Notes: generated from the sequence alone by a model not told the origin. Shown: positions 44,466-56,875, counted from the stretch's first letter. The stretch: 64,000 nt of DNA from Gonocerus acuteangulatus (GCA_946811695.1 OX328126.1:9078361-9142360), one strand, 5' to 3'. A program made the numbers and translations.

Positions 44466-44511
<46 letters not shown>
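44466..44511. repeat. (TA)n microsatellite
   Basis: Pure TA run. Confidence 0.95.
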
Positions 44512-44515
<4 letters not shown>

Positions 44516-44725
44516 ACCGTTATGCACGTGATTTATGGGTTCTGAAACATGAAATATTCTAGCCGGCACTTCGGGATTTCGTCATGAGGTCAACCGGATA
44601 AGCGGGTTCCCTCCTTATGGAGGGGACAGGAAACGCCGTAAAATACTAAATTAATTTAAACAGTAAGTTTAACATCAAACCGAGTGGTAACCTGTAAATA
44701 AGCAGTACCGAAAATTTGTGTTTAA

Positions 44726-45880
44726 GGGGCCCTCACACTGGAATACATTTTACACAAAATTTAGAAGATATTGGTTTTGTGGTAAAATATTGCGAATGTG
44801 ATGAGAAATATTGTGAAAAAAAGGGGAGTTCAATATTTTGTGGGGCGTTCAAAAGTTTTTTAAAAGTTTAGTAAATTTTTGCGGACCTTCCAATATTTTG
44901 TAGCATAAGTGCAGTGTAAAGGGGTTGACAGCATGTTACTTGTATTTGTGCGGGCTTGTGTGTCATTCAGCGTATATGTGTTTACAATACATTTTTATAA
45001 AAAATCTGACGTTTCCCTTAGGCTGCTCCTAAATTGGACCCGCGTTTCTCCCGATCCGATCCGAGTTCGTTTGACCGAAAACGGCCGACAGCGGCCGAAG
45101 TGAGTGCCTACATTGGTTCCGACCCGATCCGATCCGAATTCGTCGTACATAGCTCGTCAGTAATGACCTCGTAGTGAAGTAAAAATGAGGATTCATTTAA
45201 GAAATACCACCTAATAAGCATAGGAACCTTGGATTAGGTTGAATGTTGGAGGTATGAAGGAGGAGTTGAGAGGATAATGAATCTTCTGGACATATATGGG
45301 TCCCGAAAAAATAAATCTTAGTTTAACACTTAAATTATATTTGTTTAAGAGACGAATTAGTATTCATATTTTAAAATTATTTCTTAGAAAGTAATTAGCA
45401 TTGGAAGGTTATAAACAACAATATTTTGTGGGGCGTTCAAAAGTTTAGTAAATTTTTGCGGACCTTCCAATATTTTGTAGGATAAGTGCAGTGTAAAGGG
45501 GTTGACAACATGTTAGGTATTTGTATTTGTGCGGGCTTGTGTGTCATTCAGCGTATATGAGTTTACAATACATTTTTATGTATTTTATATCCTTCTTTCA
45601 TCTTTATTTTATGCTGTCTATTCAAAATATATTGATTTGATTAAATATTTTGTTTCAAATAGTACATTCTTCTACATTTTTAGGTCAATACCTTTTCAAT
45701 TGCACATATACACATAGGCAACAATGACCCAAGTAATAGAACTGCCTTTAAAAAAGGAAAAAATATAACGGCTGTTATATAATTTTGTGCAATATTTTCA
45801 CGACCACTCAATGTTTTGTAATAAAATAAGCTCAATATTTGGGTCTCAAACATTTTTGCTAGAGTAAGGGCCCCTTCATG
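44726..45880. mobile_element. element E: AGGGGCCCT-ended block with an internal direct duplication
   Basis: The left border AAGGGGCCCTCACACTGG and the right border AAGGGCCCCTTCATG are inverted around a GGGCCC core. 44848-44998 is repeated at 45417-45580 (GGGGCGTTCAAAAG, TTTTTGCGGACCTTCCAATA, TGTGCGGGCTTGTGTGTCAT). Between the two copies is a GC-richer piece with GATCCGATCCGA repeated (45050, 45125). Repeated CAATATTTTGTG motifs occur throughout. The right part (45705-45915) is inverted at 50455-50645. Confidence 0.5.
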
Positions 45881-46230
45881 CCGATCCCTGTAAAGAATTT
45901 CATATAGTTCCTAGTAATGATGGATGGATGGATTTGGTGTTTAAGGACAGAAAACATCTAGGTCTTCACCGCCCTGAAGTGTAGTGCTAGAGAGTCGTGT
46001 GAGAGGGATTGTAATTTTGTGTTTATGACAGTGCATGACAATCAACTGTAATTTTTATGACCTCTACTCTTTTTTTTTTTTAACCTATGTCATTGCTTAC
46101 GACTAACTTGTTACTTAGATACTAATAGAACTATTCGCACTAAAACTAATACTAACATACAGTATAGCACTATTAATACAGTTAAGAGACTTGTATATAA
46201 TTTTTTTTTTTTTTTTTAATACATATACAT

Positions 46231-46534
46231 ATATATATATATGGCTGAAGACTTTTAATTTATTTTTTAGATTTATTAATTCTTTTTATCATAATTTTTT
46301 ATTTCCCATAATTAGAAGTATTTTCATTTTTCTTTTACATTTTTTTTTACAATCAATTTTATCATTATTTCCGTACTTTTATCAGTTTGTTTTTCATTTA
46401 CATTTTGATTTTACTTGTTTGAGATATTTTTATAATTATTGCAGTTTGTTGATTAGTATGTTGTGTACTGAGCAAACCCAATATAGTTGGGCAACTAAAC
46501 TTTCTTTTTATTTTGTTAAATAAAGTTTTTTCTC
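46231..46534 (+). other. R2-type retrotransposon 3' end only
   Basis: It matches 2561-2857 from the final codons (ATATATGGCTGA) to AATAAAGTTTTTTCTCT, with a few small insertions. It is a severely 5'-truncated copy of the same element and supports the placement of its 3' end. Confidence 0.8.
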
Positions 46535-46695
46535 TCTTTCTCTCAGAGGAAATAAGGTATGAAAATAAGAAACACATTTATAATACAGTTTTCCTTAATA
46601 ATTTTTTTTTTAATGCATATACATACATATATGTATATCTTTTTTATATGTATATATCTAATTTTTCTGAGTAATGTTGTATATATCCTTTTTTT

Positions 46696-46698
46696 TAA

Positions 46699-46751
<53 letters not shown>
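46696..46751. repeat. (TA)n microsatellite
   Basis: A TA run that touches the hairpin tip of family A copy 4. Confidence 0.95.
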
Positions 46752-46753
<2 letters not shown>

Positions 46754-46754
46754 T

Positions 46755-48096
<1,342 letters not shown>

Positions 48097-48113
48097 TTTT
48101 TATATTTATATAT

Positions 48114-48632
48114 CCTAGCAATGAGATTGGCCTGTAAATAAACAATGAGTAAACAGGAAAAGTGCTAATTAGAGAGAAGCCATTAAGTGTCGGGGATTAC
48201 TGCGAGAAAAGCCATTAACCAATCGGATAAAGCTAACAGGGTAGGATAGGTCGGTTCGATACCCGTCTAGATCCGCAAGTATTCTACAAGGCGAGTAATG
48301 AAACCACTAGCCCGATTCCATCAGGAAATGGGAACACCGCAAATTCACTTTAGGGGTTTTTATCTTTTTTTCTTTCTTTGTATTTTTAATCCTGGCCGGA
48401 TCCTGGAATCCACTAAATCTGTTGGAAAATCTCCGGGGTTTAAATAGAAAGAGGTTGCGGATTTCAGGGACGGATTTATTTTCTGGGAGCCGCGAAATTG
48501 TTAATCATTAAACAAAACCAATGTTTTAGAAAAAAAAAACACTTTTTTATCTTTAGTCATTTAATTTTATCCTGCGGAGAATATTCACTTTTAGCACTAT
48601 CCGGAGGTATGTGCCTATTGAGGTTGCACTTA
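48114..48632. repeat. inverted-repeat arm, left (partner 49932-50462)
   Basis: About 515 bases are nearly identical in reverse complement at the partner. Landmarks are ACCAATCGGATAAAGCTAAC, GGTCGGTTCGATACCCGTCT, CCCGATTCCATCAGGAAATG, TCCACTAAATCTGTTGG. GGTTCGATACC looks like a polymerase III B box, but no tRNA fold is apparent. Confidence 0.85.
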
Positions 48633-48676
48633 TGAAAGAATTTCTGAAATATTTTTTCACATTTTAATCTATAATA

Positions 48677-48737
<61 letters not shown>

Positions 48738-49256
48738 TTGTGTGTCCAAAATTTTCTATGTATACAGATGTTTTCATGTTTGATTTCCTATAATAAATGT
48801 TTGGACAAGTTCGTTAACAACCAAAAACGACCCATCTGAAAGGGGGAGAGGGGTTTACTCCGGATCCAAATTATTAATACGACCCTTACACTCGTAATTT
48901 TTGTTACATTCTTACAAAAATTATGCTCAACTAGTGAGAATGATCTACTGGGAAAATAGGTAATATAGGTTAATTATAAATGGGGGGGGCGATCAAAAGT
49001 CAAATTAGTACTTTGCTCCTAACAACCGTAATTTTTGCTTACTTGGAGGGGATCTCTATTATCATCGTACTGAACTGATGATGAAGATGTGTTGCGAACA
49101 ATAGGTCAATGGGGGTTAGTCGAAGAATTTTTTTTTATTAGGTATTTTTTTTATTAGGTATTTTTTTTTAAGTATTAGTTTAAGCACGTATTAGGCTAGC
49201 ATTCTATTGGCCTTGCTGCGGGAATGTGCTGAGTTATGCAGCTCTTGCGTGACGGT
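48591..49256 (-). mobile_element. diverged family A copy
   Basis: It starts TTAGCACTATCCGGAGGTAT and ends GCAGCTCTTGCGTGACGG in reverse orientation, with a (TA)n tract at 48678-48733 and a GGATCCAAATTATTAATACG-type module. The hairpin differs from other copies, so it belongs to a separate subfamily. Confidence 0.6.
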
Positions 49257-49339
49257 TATTTTTTGTTATAGCGGTTTTAGCAGGGGCAAAGGATAAATAA
49301 TCCGACCATGCACTTAAGATTTTTATCTTCTAGCCTCTT

Positions 49340-49490
49340 CGTTCACGGGTTGGATTCGGCCTCCCTGACCGTCCCTAAGCCACCTTGGTGCTAATGACCA
49401 TAACAGTCGAAGCAGCAAAGGGGAAAATCAGGCGGCCGGAGCATGGAACTGACCATACTATCTGCCTAGTGTGCCTTATGGTCACACATT
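49340..49490 (+). mobile_element. SINE body fragment
   Basis: GGGTTGGATTCGGCCTCCCT and CAGGCGGCCGGAGCATGGAA with TGACCATACTATCTGCCTAG match the body of the SINE at 20957-21250. The tRNA-like head is missing. Confidence 0.7.
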
Positions 49491-49654
49491 TTTGCAAAGG
49501 ATTCGTCTTATATTGTTGTGCAATTTTATTTAATTTTCTCTACATGTTTCATATTTTTATTTTTTTTGTCATCTTTTCAAGTGAGCATAAACAGAATTCT
49601 GGAATCGACAATATTACATTTCTGTTTAAAATACCACTAAAATTTGTATACATA

Positions 49655-49937
49655 TCGTCGATACAAATGCAAACTAACGATGCTGGACTTATTTACGGCA
49701 AATTCTTCAATCTGACTTTACTCTATTAAAGGGAAAGTATTCCACTATCAAAAGGTCAAATCTGCCGAATATTTGACTGTCCATAAAAAAGTTATGAATA
49801 AATACTTTTCCACTCTGAAAAGTGTTGATTTTCATATTCGTTAGTTTGCTTTTGTATCGACGATATTTAAAACAATTTAAATACTTAGAAGAATGACAAT
49901 TACTTTTTTAAGTATTGACATCAACATGTCATATTCC
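49655..49937. mobile_element. short MITE with ATATCGTCGATACAAATGC ends, copy 1, plus flank
   Basis: It has the same sequence as 50647-50985 but lacks ~50 bases after CTAACGA. The right end TTTGTATCGACGATAT is the inverse of the left. The conserved ~75 bases after the right end (to CATGTCATATTCCTG) are repeated too, so a segment larger than the MITE was duplicated. Confidence 0.7.
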
Positions 49938-50462
49938 TGAGTGCAACCTCAATAGGCACATACCTCCGGATAGTGCTAAAAATGAATATCCTCCGCAGGA
50001 TCAAATTAAATGACTAGAGATAAAAAAGTGTTTTTGTTTTTTTTTCTAAAACATTGGTTTTGTTTAAAGATTAACAATTTCGCGGCTCCCAGAAAATAAA
50101 TCCGTCCCTGAAATCCGCAACCTCTTTCTATTTAAACCCCGGAGATTTTCCAACAGATTTAGTGGATTCCAGGATCCGGCCAGGATTAAAAATACAAAGA
50201 AAGAAAAAAAGATAAAAACCCCTAAAGTGAATTTGCGGTGTTCCCATTTCCTGATGGAATCGGGCTAGTGGTTTCATTACTCGCCTTGTAGAATACTTGC
50301 GGATCTAGACGGGTATCGAACCGACCTATCCTACCCTGTTAGCTTTATCCGATTGGTTAATGGCTTTTCTCGCAGTAATCCCCGACACTTAATGGCTTCT
50401 CTTTAATTAGCACTTTTCCTGTTTACTCATTGTTTATTCACAGGCCAATCTCATTGATAGGA
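49932..50462. repeat. inverted-repeat arm, right (partner 48114-48632)
   Basis: The reverse complement of the left arm with few differences. It begins with a family A tip (GTGCAACCTCAATAGGCACA to GTGCTAA, 49940-49979) and continues without interruption into the inverse of 45705-45915. Confidence 0.85.
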
Positions 50463-50646
50463 ACTATATGAAATTCTTTACAGGGATCAGCATGAAGCAA
50501 AAATGTTTGAGCACAAATATTGAGCTTATTTTATTACAAAATATTGAGTTGTCGTGAAAATATTGCACAAAATTATATAACAGCCGTTATATTTTTTCCT
50601 TTTTTAAAGGCAGTTCTATCACTTGGGTCATTGTTGCATATGTGTA

Positions 50647-50985
50647 TATCGTCGATACAAATGCAAACTAACGAATATGAAAAAATGCATCTTTCATTGC
50701 CCATCTTTAATAATTTCTACTGGACTTATTTACGGCAAATTCATCAATCTGACTTCATTCTATTAAAGGGAAAGTATTCCACTATCAAAAGGTCAAATCT
50801 GCCGAATATTTGACTGTCCAAAAAAAAGTTATGAATAAATTCTTTTCCACTCTGAAAAGTGTTGATTTTAATATTCGTTAGTTTGCTTTTGTATCGACGA
50901 TATTTAAAACAATTTAAATACTTAGAAGAATGACAATTATTTTTTTAAGTATTGACATCAACATGTCATATTCCTGGGGCTCTCA
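50647..50985. mobile_element. short MITE with ATCGTCGATACAAATGC ends, copy 2, plus flank
   Basis: The ends ATCGTCGATACAAATGCAAA and TTTGCTTTTGTATCGACGAT are inverted repeats (about 50647-50905). The interior contains TGGACTTATTTACGGCAAAT and TAAAGGGAAAGTATTCCAC. A 97-codon frame over it (50520-50813) is not a gene. Confidence 0.7.
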
Positions 50986-51306
50986 AAATATTGCGTCACC
51001 GCTGGCTTCTCGATGTCCCCCTTCGACGCCAGTAACAGGACGACAGCAGAAGTGACGAAATGTCAGCTGTATAACAGGAATGTCATGACAGAGGTAGAGG
51101 AGTCAAGTCCAGTCTGTTTATATCTCTGCGGATGTGACTGTGTTGTTTTTTAGGTAATAATGTTATTTTACAATAAGCGATTCAATGTTGCTTTCAGATT
51201 CGTGTGTTGACGCATACACTTTACGAGTTAGTAGTTAGGATGGTTTCAGTATTCAAAAATTATTTCATCTAATCAGAAAATGCTAAAAATCAACCTATTT
51301 TTATTC
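50986..51306. other. unassigned
   Basis: Less AT-rich than its surroundings; no open frame, splice pattern or repeat recognised. Confidence 0.45.
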
Positions 51307-51319
51307 TATATTATTACTA

Positions 51320-52012
51320 TGATGATTAGATAGTTAGCCGTCGAGGTGATAAGTAAAGATGGAATGGTTGAGATTCGGCTAAAAAAACCTCAATATGATT
51401 TTTTTTTATAAAAAATCTATATTTTGGACAAAAACTCTCCCGACCTCCCACCTAGTATTTTTCCCTGCCCCTTGTGTATCCTTCCATTAACACCTTTCTC
51501 TCCTTTCCTGTCATAAACAGGCCTTTGATCCCAACCGACCTTTCTCCCACCACCTGGTTTGTTTCCGTTTCATTTACCCTAGTAGATTCCTTTTTTCTTA
51601 GACACTTCCACAATGGTGACTTAACTGTCAACATTGGTCTTCCTCTGCCTCCAGGCATTTCCATAGGTATGTAGTATCTTTTTTGTTTGTTATAATTTAT
51701 TAATGTTACTATTAGCATCTATTTACCTATATAAACTTCAATATAATAGCCTTTTTTTCTTCTTTTTGATTTTCATTCTACTCATTCTATGAATTTAAGA
51801 CCAAATTGTTCTTTTATAATAAGTTAAGTGTATTTATATTTCTGTTACTTATATCAATTCTAAACTTTTTTTTTTGTATTAATTTCTGTTTTTCTTGTCA
51901 TTTTAGCTGACGAAGGCTACCAATGAGTAGCCGAAACGTCCAAAATATAGATTTTTAAAAAAAATTCATATTGAGGTTTCTTTAGCCGAATCCCAACCAT
52001 TCCATCTTTAGT
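51320..52012 (+). mobile_element. short Penelope-like element, family C, copy 1, with 13-base target duplication
   Basis: TATATTATTACTA flanks both sides exactly (51307-51319 and 52013-52025). The left ~105 bases (GATTAGATAGTTAGCCGTCG, GTGATAAGTAAAGATGG, ATTCGGCTAAA to ATTTTGGAC) are an inverted copy of the right end from GTCCAAAATATAG onward. A candidate intron (GTATGT at 51667 to TTTTAG at 51906) precedes the ribozyme-like motif. The minus strand has an 88-codon frame (51452-51718) with no known domain. Assignment to Penelope-like elements rests on the inverted partial arm, the variable target duplication and the hammerhead-like motif; no protein domain is present. Confidence 0.6.
51901..51950 (+). 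ncRNA. candidate hammerhead ribozyme in family C copy 1
   Basis: CTGACGA (51907-51913) fits the CUGANGA box. Helix II is GGCTAC (51915-51920) with GTAGCC (51927-51932) around CAATGA. GAAA (51933-51936) follows, then CGTC (51937-51940), giving a minimal helix III and a GUC cleavage triplet. TTTTAG before and CAAAATATAG after can form a weak helix I. One extra A (51914) sits between the box and helix II, which is not canonical. The competing simple fold pairs GACG with CGTC. The motif is identical in copy 2. Confidence 0.4.
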
Positions 52013-52021
52013 TATATTATT

Positions 52022-52396
52022 ACTAGTACTTTCAAAGTGACACAACTCAAAATAAAACTCAAGTGAAAATGTGTCATTCCTGCCTATGTAGTGGCCTTAG
52101 GATTAAGACAGGTAGAGTGACACAAGTTCCCTCTGGCGTACAAGCTCTGGATCTAGGTGCATACAGTTTTGGTGGTTATATTTACTATATCTTTCACAGT
52201 CCTAACTATGACGGTTTGAATAAAACCGATTTTTGAGTTTTGTCACTTTAGAAATACTAGTGCCCTGTGGCGTACAAGCTCTGGATCTAGGTATATACAG
52301 TTTTGGTGGTTATATTTACTATATCTTTCACAGTCCTAACTATGACGGTTTGAATAAAACCGATTTTTGAGTTTTGTCACTTTAGAAATACTAGTG
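52022..52396. mobile_element. short MITE, family F, copy 2, with a 134-base internal tandem duplication
   Basis: The left tip ACTAGTACTTTCAAAGTGAC overlaps the target duplication of the element just before it, so that element inserted into this MITE's tip. The right third (52127-52260, CGTACAAGCTCTGGATCTAG to TTAGAAATACTAG) is repeated at 52261-52394. Confidence 0.8.
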
Positions 52397-53388
52397 AGAT
52401 ATAAGCATTCTATTATCCGTTTGCTTATTTTTTTCTGTATTTTGTTATATTTTGATTTCTCAATTTTCTTTGATTGTTCTCTTCCCCCCCCCTTTTTTTA
52501 CAATTAGAATCTAAATGACGTTCTCCTTTCAAGTTGAGGCTATAAACTTTTCTACACAGAATTCCCCTGAGGATTATTAAATAATTTTGTAATATATTTT
52601 TATAAGTGTATAAATATACATGTATCCTCATATTTAAATATAACAGAACTTTATTGTTTAATGTTCAAAATAACTTCATTAAAATATAGGTTTTACAAGG
52701 AAAAATGTTTAATAATAATTTTTCGTAGAATATGAGACATATGAATGCATTCTGTAATTGCAATTATACAATTTTATATACATTTTAGACCAATAAATTA
52801 TTATAGATTAAATTATTAATGTGAAATATAGAATGTTAATATCGAGTAAGAATTGAGAGAGAAATAGAAATAGAAATTGTAAAGAAGTTATTAAAATACA
52901 TTAACCTAAAGTGAATGAAAGAAACAATTATTCAAATTAATAACAAAAAAAAATATTGAAAACGATTTTTATAGAATTGAAGTTAAAATTATAGAACGAG
53001 AAAAGGAAAAAGTGCCTTTGAAAATAAAGTGGAAAGTGAAAATTTCAATCTTAAAATAACCCTCAACCAACGTAGAAAAACGTGTTTTACCATCATGAGG
53101 GCTGCTTCGAAACCATTTTTCCGAGACGATAAATGCTGAAAAAGAAAACAGAATACATAAATTAAAGGGGAAAAAATTGATAAAAAATAAAACATTGCGG
53201 GAAATGTATGTAGATCGTATGAGATTCTGTATATAGCCATGAATACATCATTCATAAAATGGTTATACTTTTTTTTTTAGAAAAAAGACAAATTTCAGAG
53301 TGGCGTAGAAGTCGATATATATTCAGGAGGTTAGTTTAGAATTGTGCGCGCACTGAAACTATTTATGTTTTTTGCCGTCTTCCCAAGA
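52397..53388. other. unassigned AT-rich stretch without recognised repeats
   Basis: One of the few stretches here free of obvious transposon sequence. On the minus strand 53091-53135 is a 45-base segment between a pyrimidine-rich tract ending in CAG and GTAAAA, a possible small exon. Frames are short. No function can be given. Confidence 0.4.
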
Positions 53389-53465
53389 TCAGAATAAGGA
53401 CAGCGGAGCATGATACTGACCACATTATCTCCTAATCGTGCCAGAAGTTCAAGAAACAGATACCT
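53389..53465 (+). mobile_element. SINE body fragment
   Basis: GCGGAGCATGATACTGACCA, CATTATCTCCTAATCGTGCC and AACAGATACCT match the body of the SINE at 20957-21250. Confidence 0.6.
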
Positions 53466-53483
53466 GTTCAGTGTCCACCAGTG

Positions 53484-54370
53484 TTGGACAAAAATAATTC
53501 AGAATAATGAATAAATCTGTTATTTTATTCTAAATAATGAATAATTTTTCATTAATTATTCAGTCAATTCTATGAATAACGTTTTTTTTATTCGTTATTG
53601 AATAACAGTGATTTATTGAATGCAAATTTTTGTAGATTAAAAATTATTTATTGAATGAAAAGTTTTATTGCATGAAAATTCTTGTGGATTAAAAATTATT
53701 TATTGAATGAAAATTTTTGTAGATTAAAAATTATTTATTGAATGAAAATTATTGTAGATTAAAAATTATTTATTGAATGAAAATTTTTGTAGATTAAAAA
53801 TTATTTATTGAATGAAAATTTTTGTAGATTAAAAAATATTTATTGAATGAAAAGTTTTATTGAATGAAAATTTTTGTAGATTAAAAATTATTTATTGAAT
53901 GAAAAGTTTTATTGAATGAAAATTTTTGTAGATTAAAAATTATTTATTGAATGAAAAGTTTTATTGAATGAAAATTATTGTAGATTAAAAATTATTTATT
54001 GAATGAAAAGTTTTATTGAATGAAAATTATTGTAGATTAAAAATTATTTATTGAATGAAAAGTTTTATTGAATGAAAATTTTTGTAGATTAAAAATTATT
54101 TATTGAATGAAAAGTTTTATTGAATGAAAATTATTGTAGATTAAAAATTATTTATTGAATGAAAAGTTTTATTGAATGAAAATTTTTGTAGATTAAAAAT
54201 TATTTATTGAATGAAAAGTTTTATTGAATGAAAATTATTGTAGATTAAAAATTATTTATTGAATGAAAAGTTTTATTGAATGAAAATTTTTGAAGATTAA
54301 AAATTATTTATTGAATGAAAAGTTTTATTGAATGAACGTTATTTATTCGAATGAAACAATGTTTTGAATA
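53484..54370. repeat. AT-rich hAT-like sequence expanded into a 37/52-base array
   Basis: TGTTGGACAAAAATAATTCA near 53483 resembles a hAT-type tip. From 53634 to 54340, units of 52 bases (GTAGATTAAAAATTATTTAT, TGAATGAAAAGTTTTATTGA, ATGAAAATTTTT) or 37 bases (lacking AGTTTTATTGAATGA) follow each other, ~15 in total. The first few are 37-mers and the rest mostly 52-mers. ATTATTCAATAA-type motifs are shared with 16995-17670. Confidence 0.85.
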
Positions 54371-56019
54371 AAATTGATTTATTTGACTGAAATTTTTCGT
54401 TTATGTTAATCTTGAAGCAGACAATAGAAGTCAAAATAGGCAAAAAAGGCAAAATAAAAATTGTCTTTACACTTCCTAAATGCACGGAAACATATTTATT
54501 TCTATCTGATTCTTCAATATATCCAGTCAGATAAAAGCGGCATTTTGCCTAACTTCTGGGCTCTACTTATCACAATATCAGATATCAGGTGGAGCTAAAA
54601 TTCCATTTAAAATAATACCTCTATCAAATTGAAACGAGTGGGAGCCAAATAAAAACTTTTATTATGAGGGGGGGAAGTTGAAACACGAGAAGCCTTGAAA
54701 CGAAAACTCTTTAAAAGTGGAAATTGTTTCGGAGCGAGTATTTTCGCGGGGAAACTCATTAATGAGAAAATTATCAGGGGAGAAGGTTGAAATAGGGGAT
54801 GATGAAAACCCCCCACCCTCCGAATTACCTGTCGGAAGGTAGCAATTTCCTGAATTCCTGGGGGGGGGGAGGGAGGGACCAATCAAACCAAAATATCCTT
54901 CAAACCGACTGAAAAATTCTAAAATACACACCAATGGGAGGGCAATTTTAAACCCGTCAATATTGTATGGATATTCTGAGATCAACCTTCCAAATATGGC
55001 ATAAGTTTCAAATATTAATATTAAAAATAATGAAAATCATAACTATAATTATTTATTCGCGCGTCCAGGTCCAGATTTTTCTGTCATCAGACCGAACTGA
55101 TCCACTATTTTTTTTTAAATTTCTCTCTGAACGACTTCCCAATCAAGAATGTTCCGTCAGAATGTTCTCAATTTAAAATCTCCCAGATCCAGTAGGTAGT
55201 TTTCCATCGCTTGCAAGGAAACCCCTGTGATGAAGGATCTTGTATTTTCATATTTTTATGTCTGAGTGTATTCTTCTATTTCCTTATCACTTTCACGTTT
55301 TTCCCTTCAGTAATAACTGAGCAAAATATTGGTTTAGCAATTTTCGTTTTTTTTTTTTTGTTGTTTTTTTTATAGTTGATCCAAATCAATTTTTCCACCG
55401 AGAACTAACTTTCTAAGTGCATAAAATCATTCTAGAAATAGTTAAACGGATTAAGCAGTAAAAGATTATTTAAAATCAGAATGTATCTTCAGAAAAAACA
55501 TTTTTGTTTGGGAAGTTGGTCGGATGGAGATCAAAAAAAGGAGTGGAGCAGTTTGGTCTGATGAAAAAAAATAATAGATCATTCAGAAAGAATGAAGCAA
55601 CTCTAGGTGCAAAAAAAACTCGAACTTGTTCGAACAGCATAAATTGTACTTGGTGTAGAATTACCACCAATAATAATAACCATACAGCATAGTAGCCACA
55701 ACAAATCAAAATACCAACTTGGTTATGTAAGTGAACTTCGAAAACTGTTTGGTAGAGAAAGGTACTACGGAGCAATTATGCGCCAGTAATGGCTGGAAAA
55801 TTGGTCCATTAGTAGAAATGGATGCGTGTTTGCGTGAAAACAGGCCACGCTATCTGCCGATGTAACACTCTTCCCACGATAGCTTCGAAAACACCAAATC
55901 CTTGGAACTGCGATTTGTGTTGTTTCAATGCGTTATTGATGTAGAATTTCTTGAGGACTGAAATATTATGTAAATAGGATGGTGCAGGCATGTGCATTCC
56001 TAAAGGGGTGCCTTGTTGG
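54371..56019. other. unassigned
   Basis: 54595-54985 has overlapping frames on the minus strand that fit no family; G-runs lie near 54667 and 54860. 55476-55775 has frames on both strands with no motif. 55809-56045 (-) likewise. Nothing matches other parts of the window. Confidence 0.45.
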
Positions 56020-56110
56020 ATTAAAATAAAACTAAATTTCTCCAATATATGAATAAAAATAAATCAATATTTTTCAATTCTATATTTCATAAGTTATATA
56101 TGGGATGTTA
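56020..56110 (+). repeat. family G dispersed repeat
   Basis: AAATAAATCAATATTTTTC through TATATGGGATGTTAAAG; also found at about 5590-5690 (+) and 9975-10075 (-). Confidence 0.55.
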
Positions 56111-56299
56111 AAGTATCCTGATATTGACCAGGCTACGAATAGGACACTCAAGACTGACGCATGGCTATCTTATGGCAAAGGAACCACCAACGATATGTCA
56201 GTACTGCGGCGTACATCTAACCGTAAAACATATCCTCACCGAATGCAGGGGCTACATAAAAGAAAGAGAACAGTTAGATTTGCCCACTGACCTATCCTA
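56111..56299 (+). pseudogene. non-LTR retrotransposon C-terminal zinc-knuckle fragment
   Basis: The frame reads SILILTRLRIGHSRLTHGYL, MAKEPPTICQYCGVHLTVKH, ILTECRGYIKEREQLDLP and stops at TAG. RLRIGHSRLTH, then C-X2-C-X8-H-X4-C with TVKHILTEC, is the standard end of I/Jockey-type arthropod elements. It begins abruptly after the family G repeat, with no reverse transcriptase or RNase H, so it is a 5'-truncated copy. Confidence 0.85.
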
Positions 56300-56643
56300 G
56301 AAACAACTGAGTTAATCATATTTAATTTAAATTTGCTGCTTTTCCATATTTGATTTATTTAATTTCTAACTGAGACATTCATGTGGTTGACCTATCTCTA
56401 AAAATTTAAGACAGAAAGAAAGAACACTTTATCAAGATTAAAGTGGTGCTGCCCAAATTAATGGGGTTGCTAAGCGACACAGCTCTTTAATCAGTCGTCA
56501 GATAAATGTCTTGACGTGTTCTCTTGGTTTCAAGCAAAGGGTTTGTTATGTCAGGGATACGGAAGTTGTATTGAAGATCGATATTGGACGCATGGTTGTG
56601 CCTCACGTTGGTGTTTCATTATGGTTCTTCATTAATTGTATTT
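56300..56643. other. 3' region of the R2-type fragment (minus strand) and unassigned sequence
   Basis: The stop of the minus-strand R2-type ORF lies at 56644-56646, so the adjacent bases to the left are presumably its 3' tail. That tail does not resemble the one at 2572-2857. No clear border with the plus-strand fragment was found. Confidence 0.4.
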
Positions 56644-56817
56644 TTAACCGTAAATGTGGTTATTGGTAATTCCGAGCGAGTCTACTAGTATTTGTTCGGC
56701 TAAGATCGGGAGGATATTCATATCTCCGAGTTCCTGAAAGAAAGTGTATCCTTTGATAAGTAAAGATGGAATGGTTGGGATTCGGCTAAATAAACCTCAA
56801 TATGATTTTGTTTTAAA

Positions 56818-56875
56818 AAATCTACATTTCGGACGTTTCGGCTACTCATTGGTAGCCTTCGTCAGCTAAAATGAC
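56818..56875 (-). ncRNA. candidate hammerhead motif, inverted arm of family C copy 2
   Basis: On the minus strand it reads CTGACGA, A, GGCTAC-caatga-GTAGCC, GAAACGTCC, the same as copy 1. The CTGACGA box is at 56865-56859. Confidence 0.4.

Noticed and set aside
48240..48290. tRNA gene suggested by GGTTCGATACC in the inverted-repeat arm
   Set aside because: No matching A box or acceptor stem could be placed.
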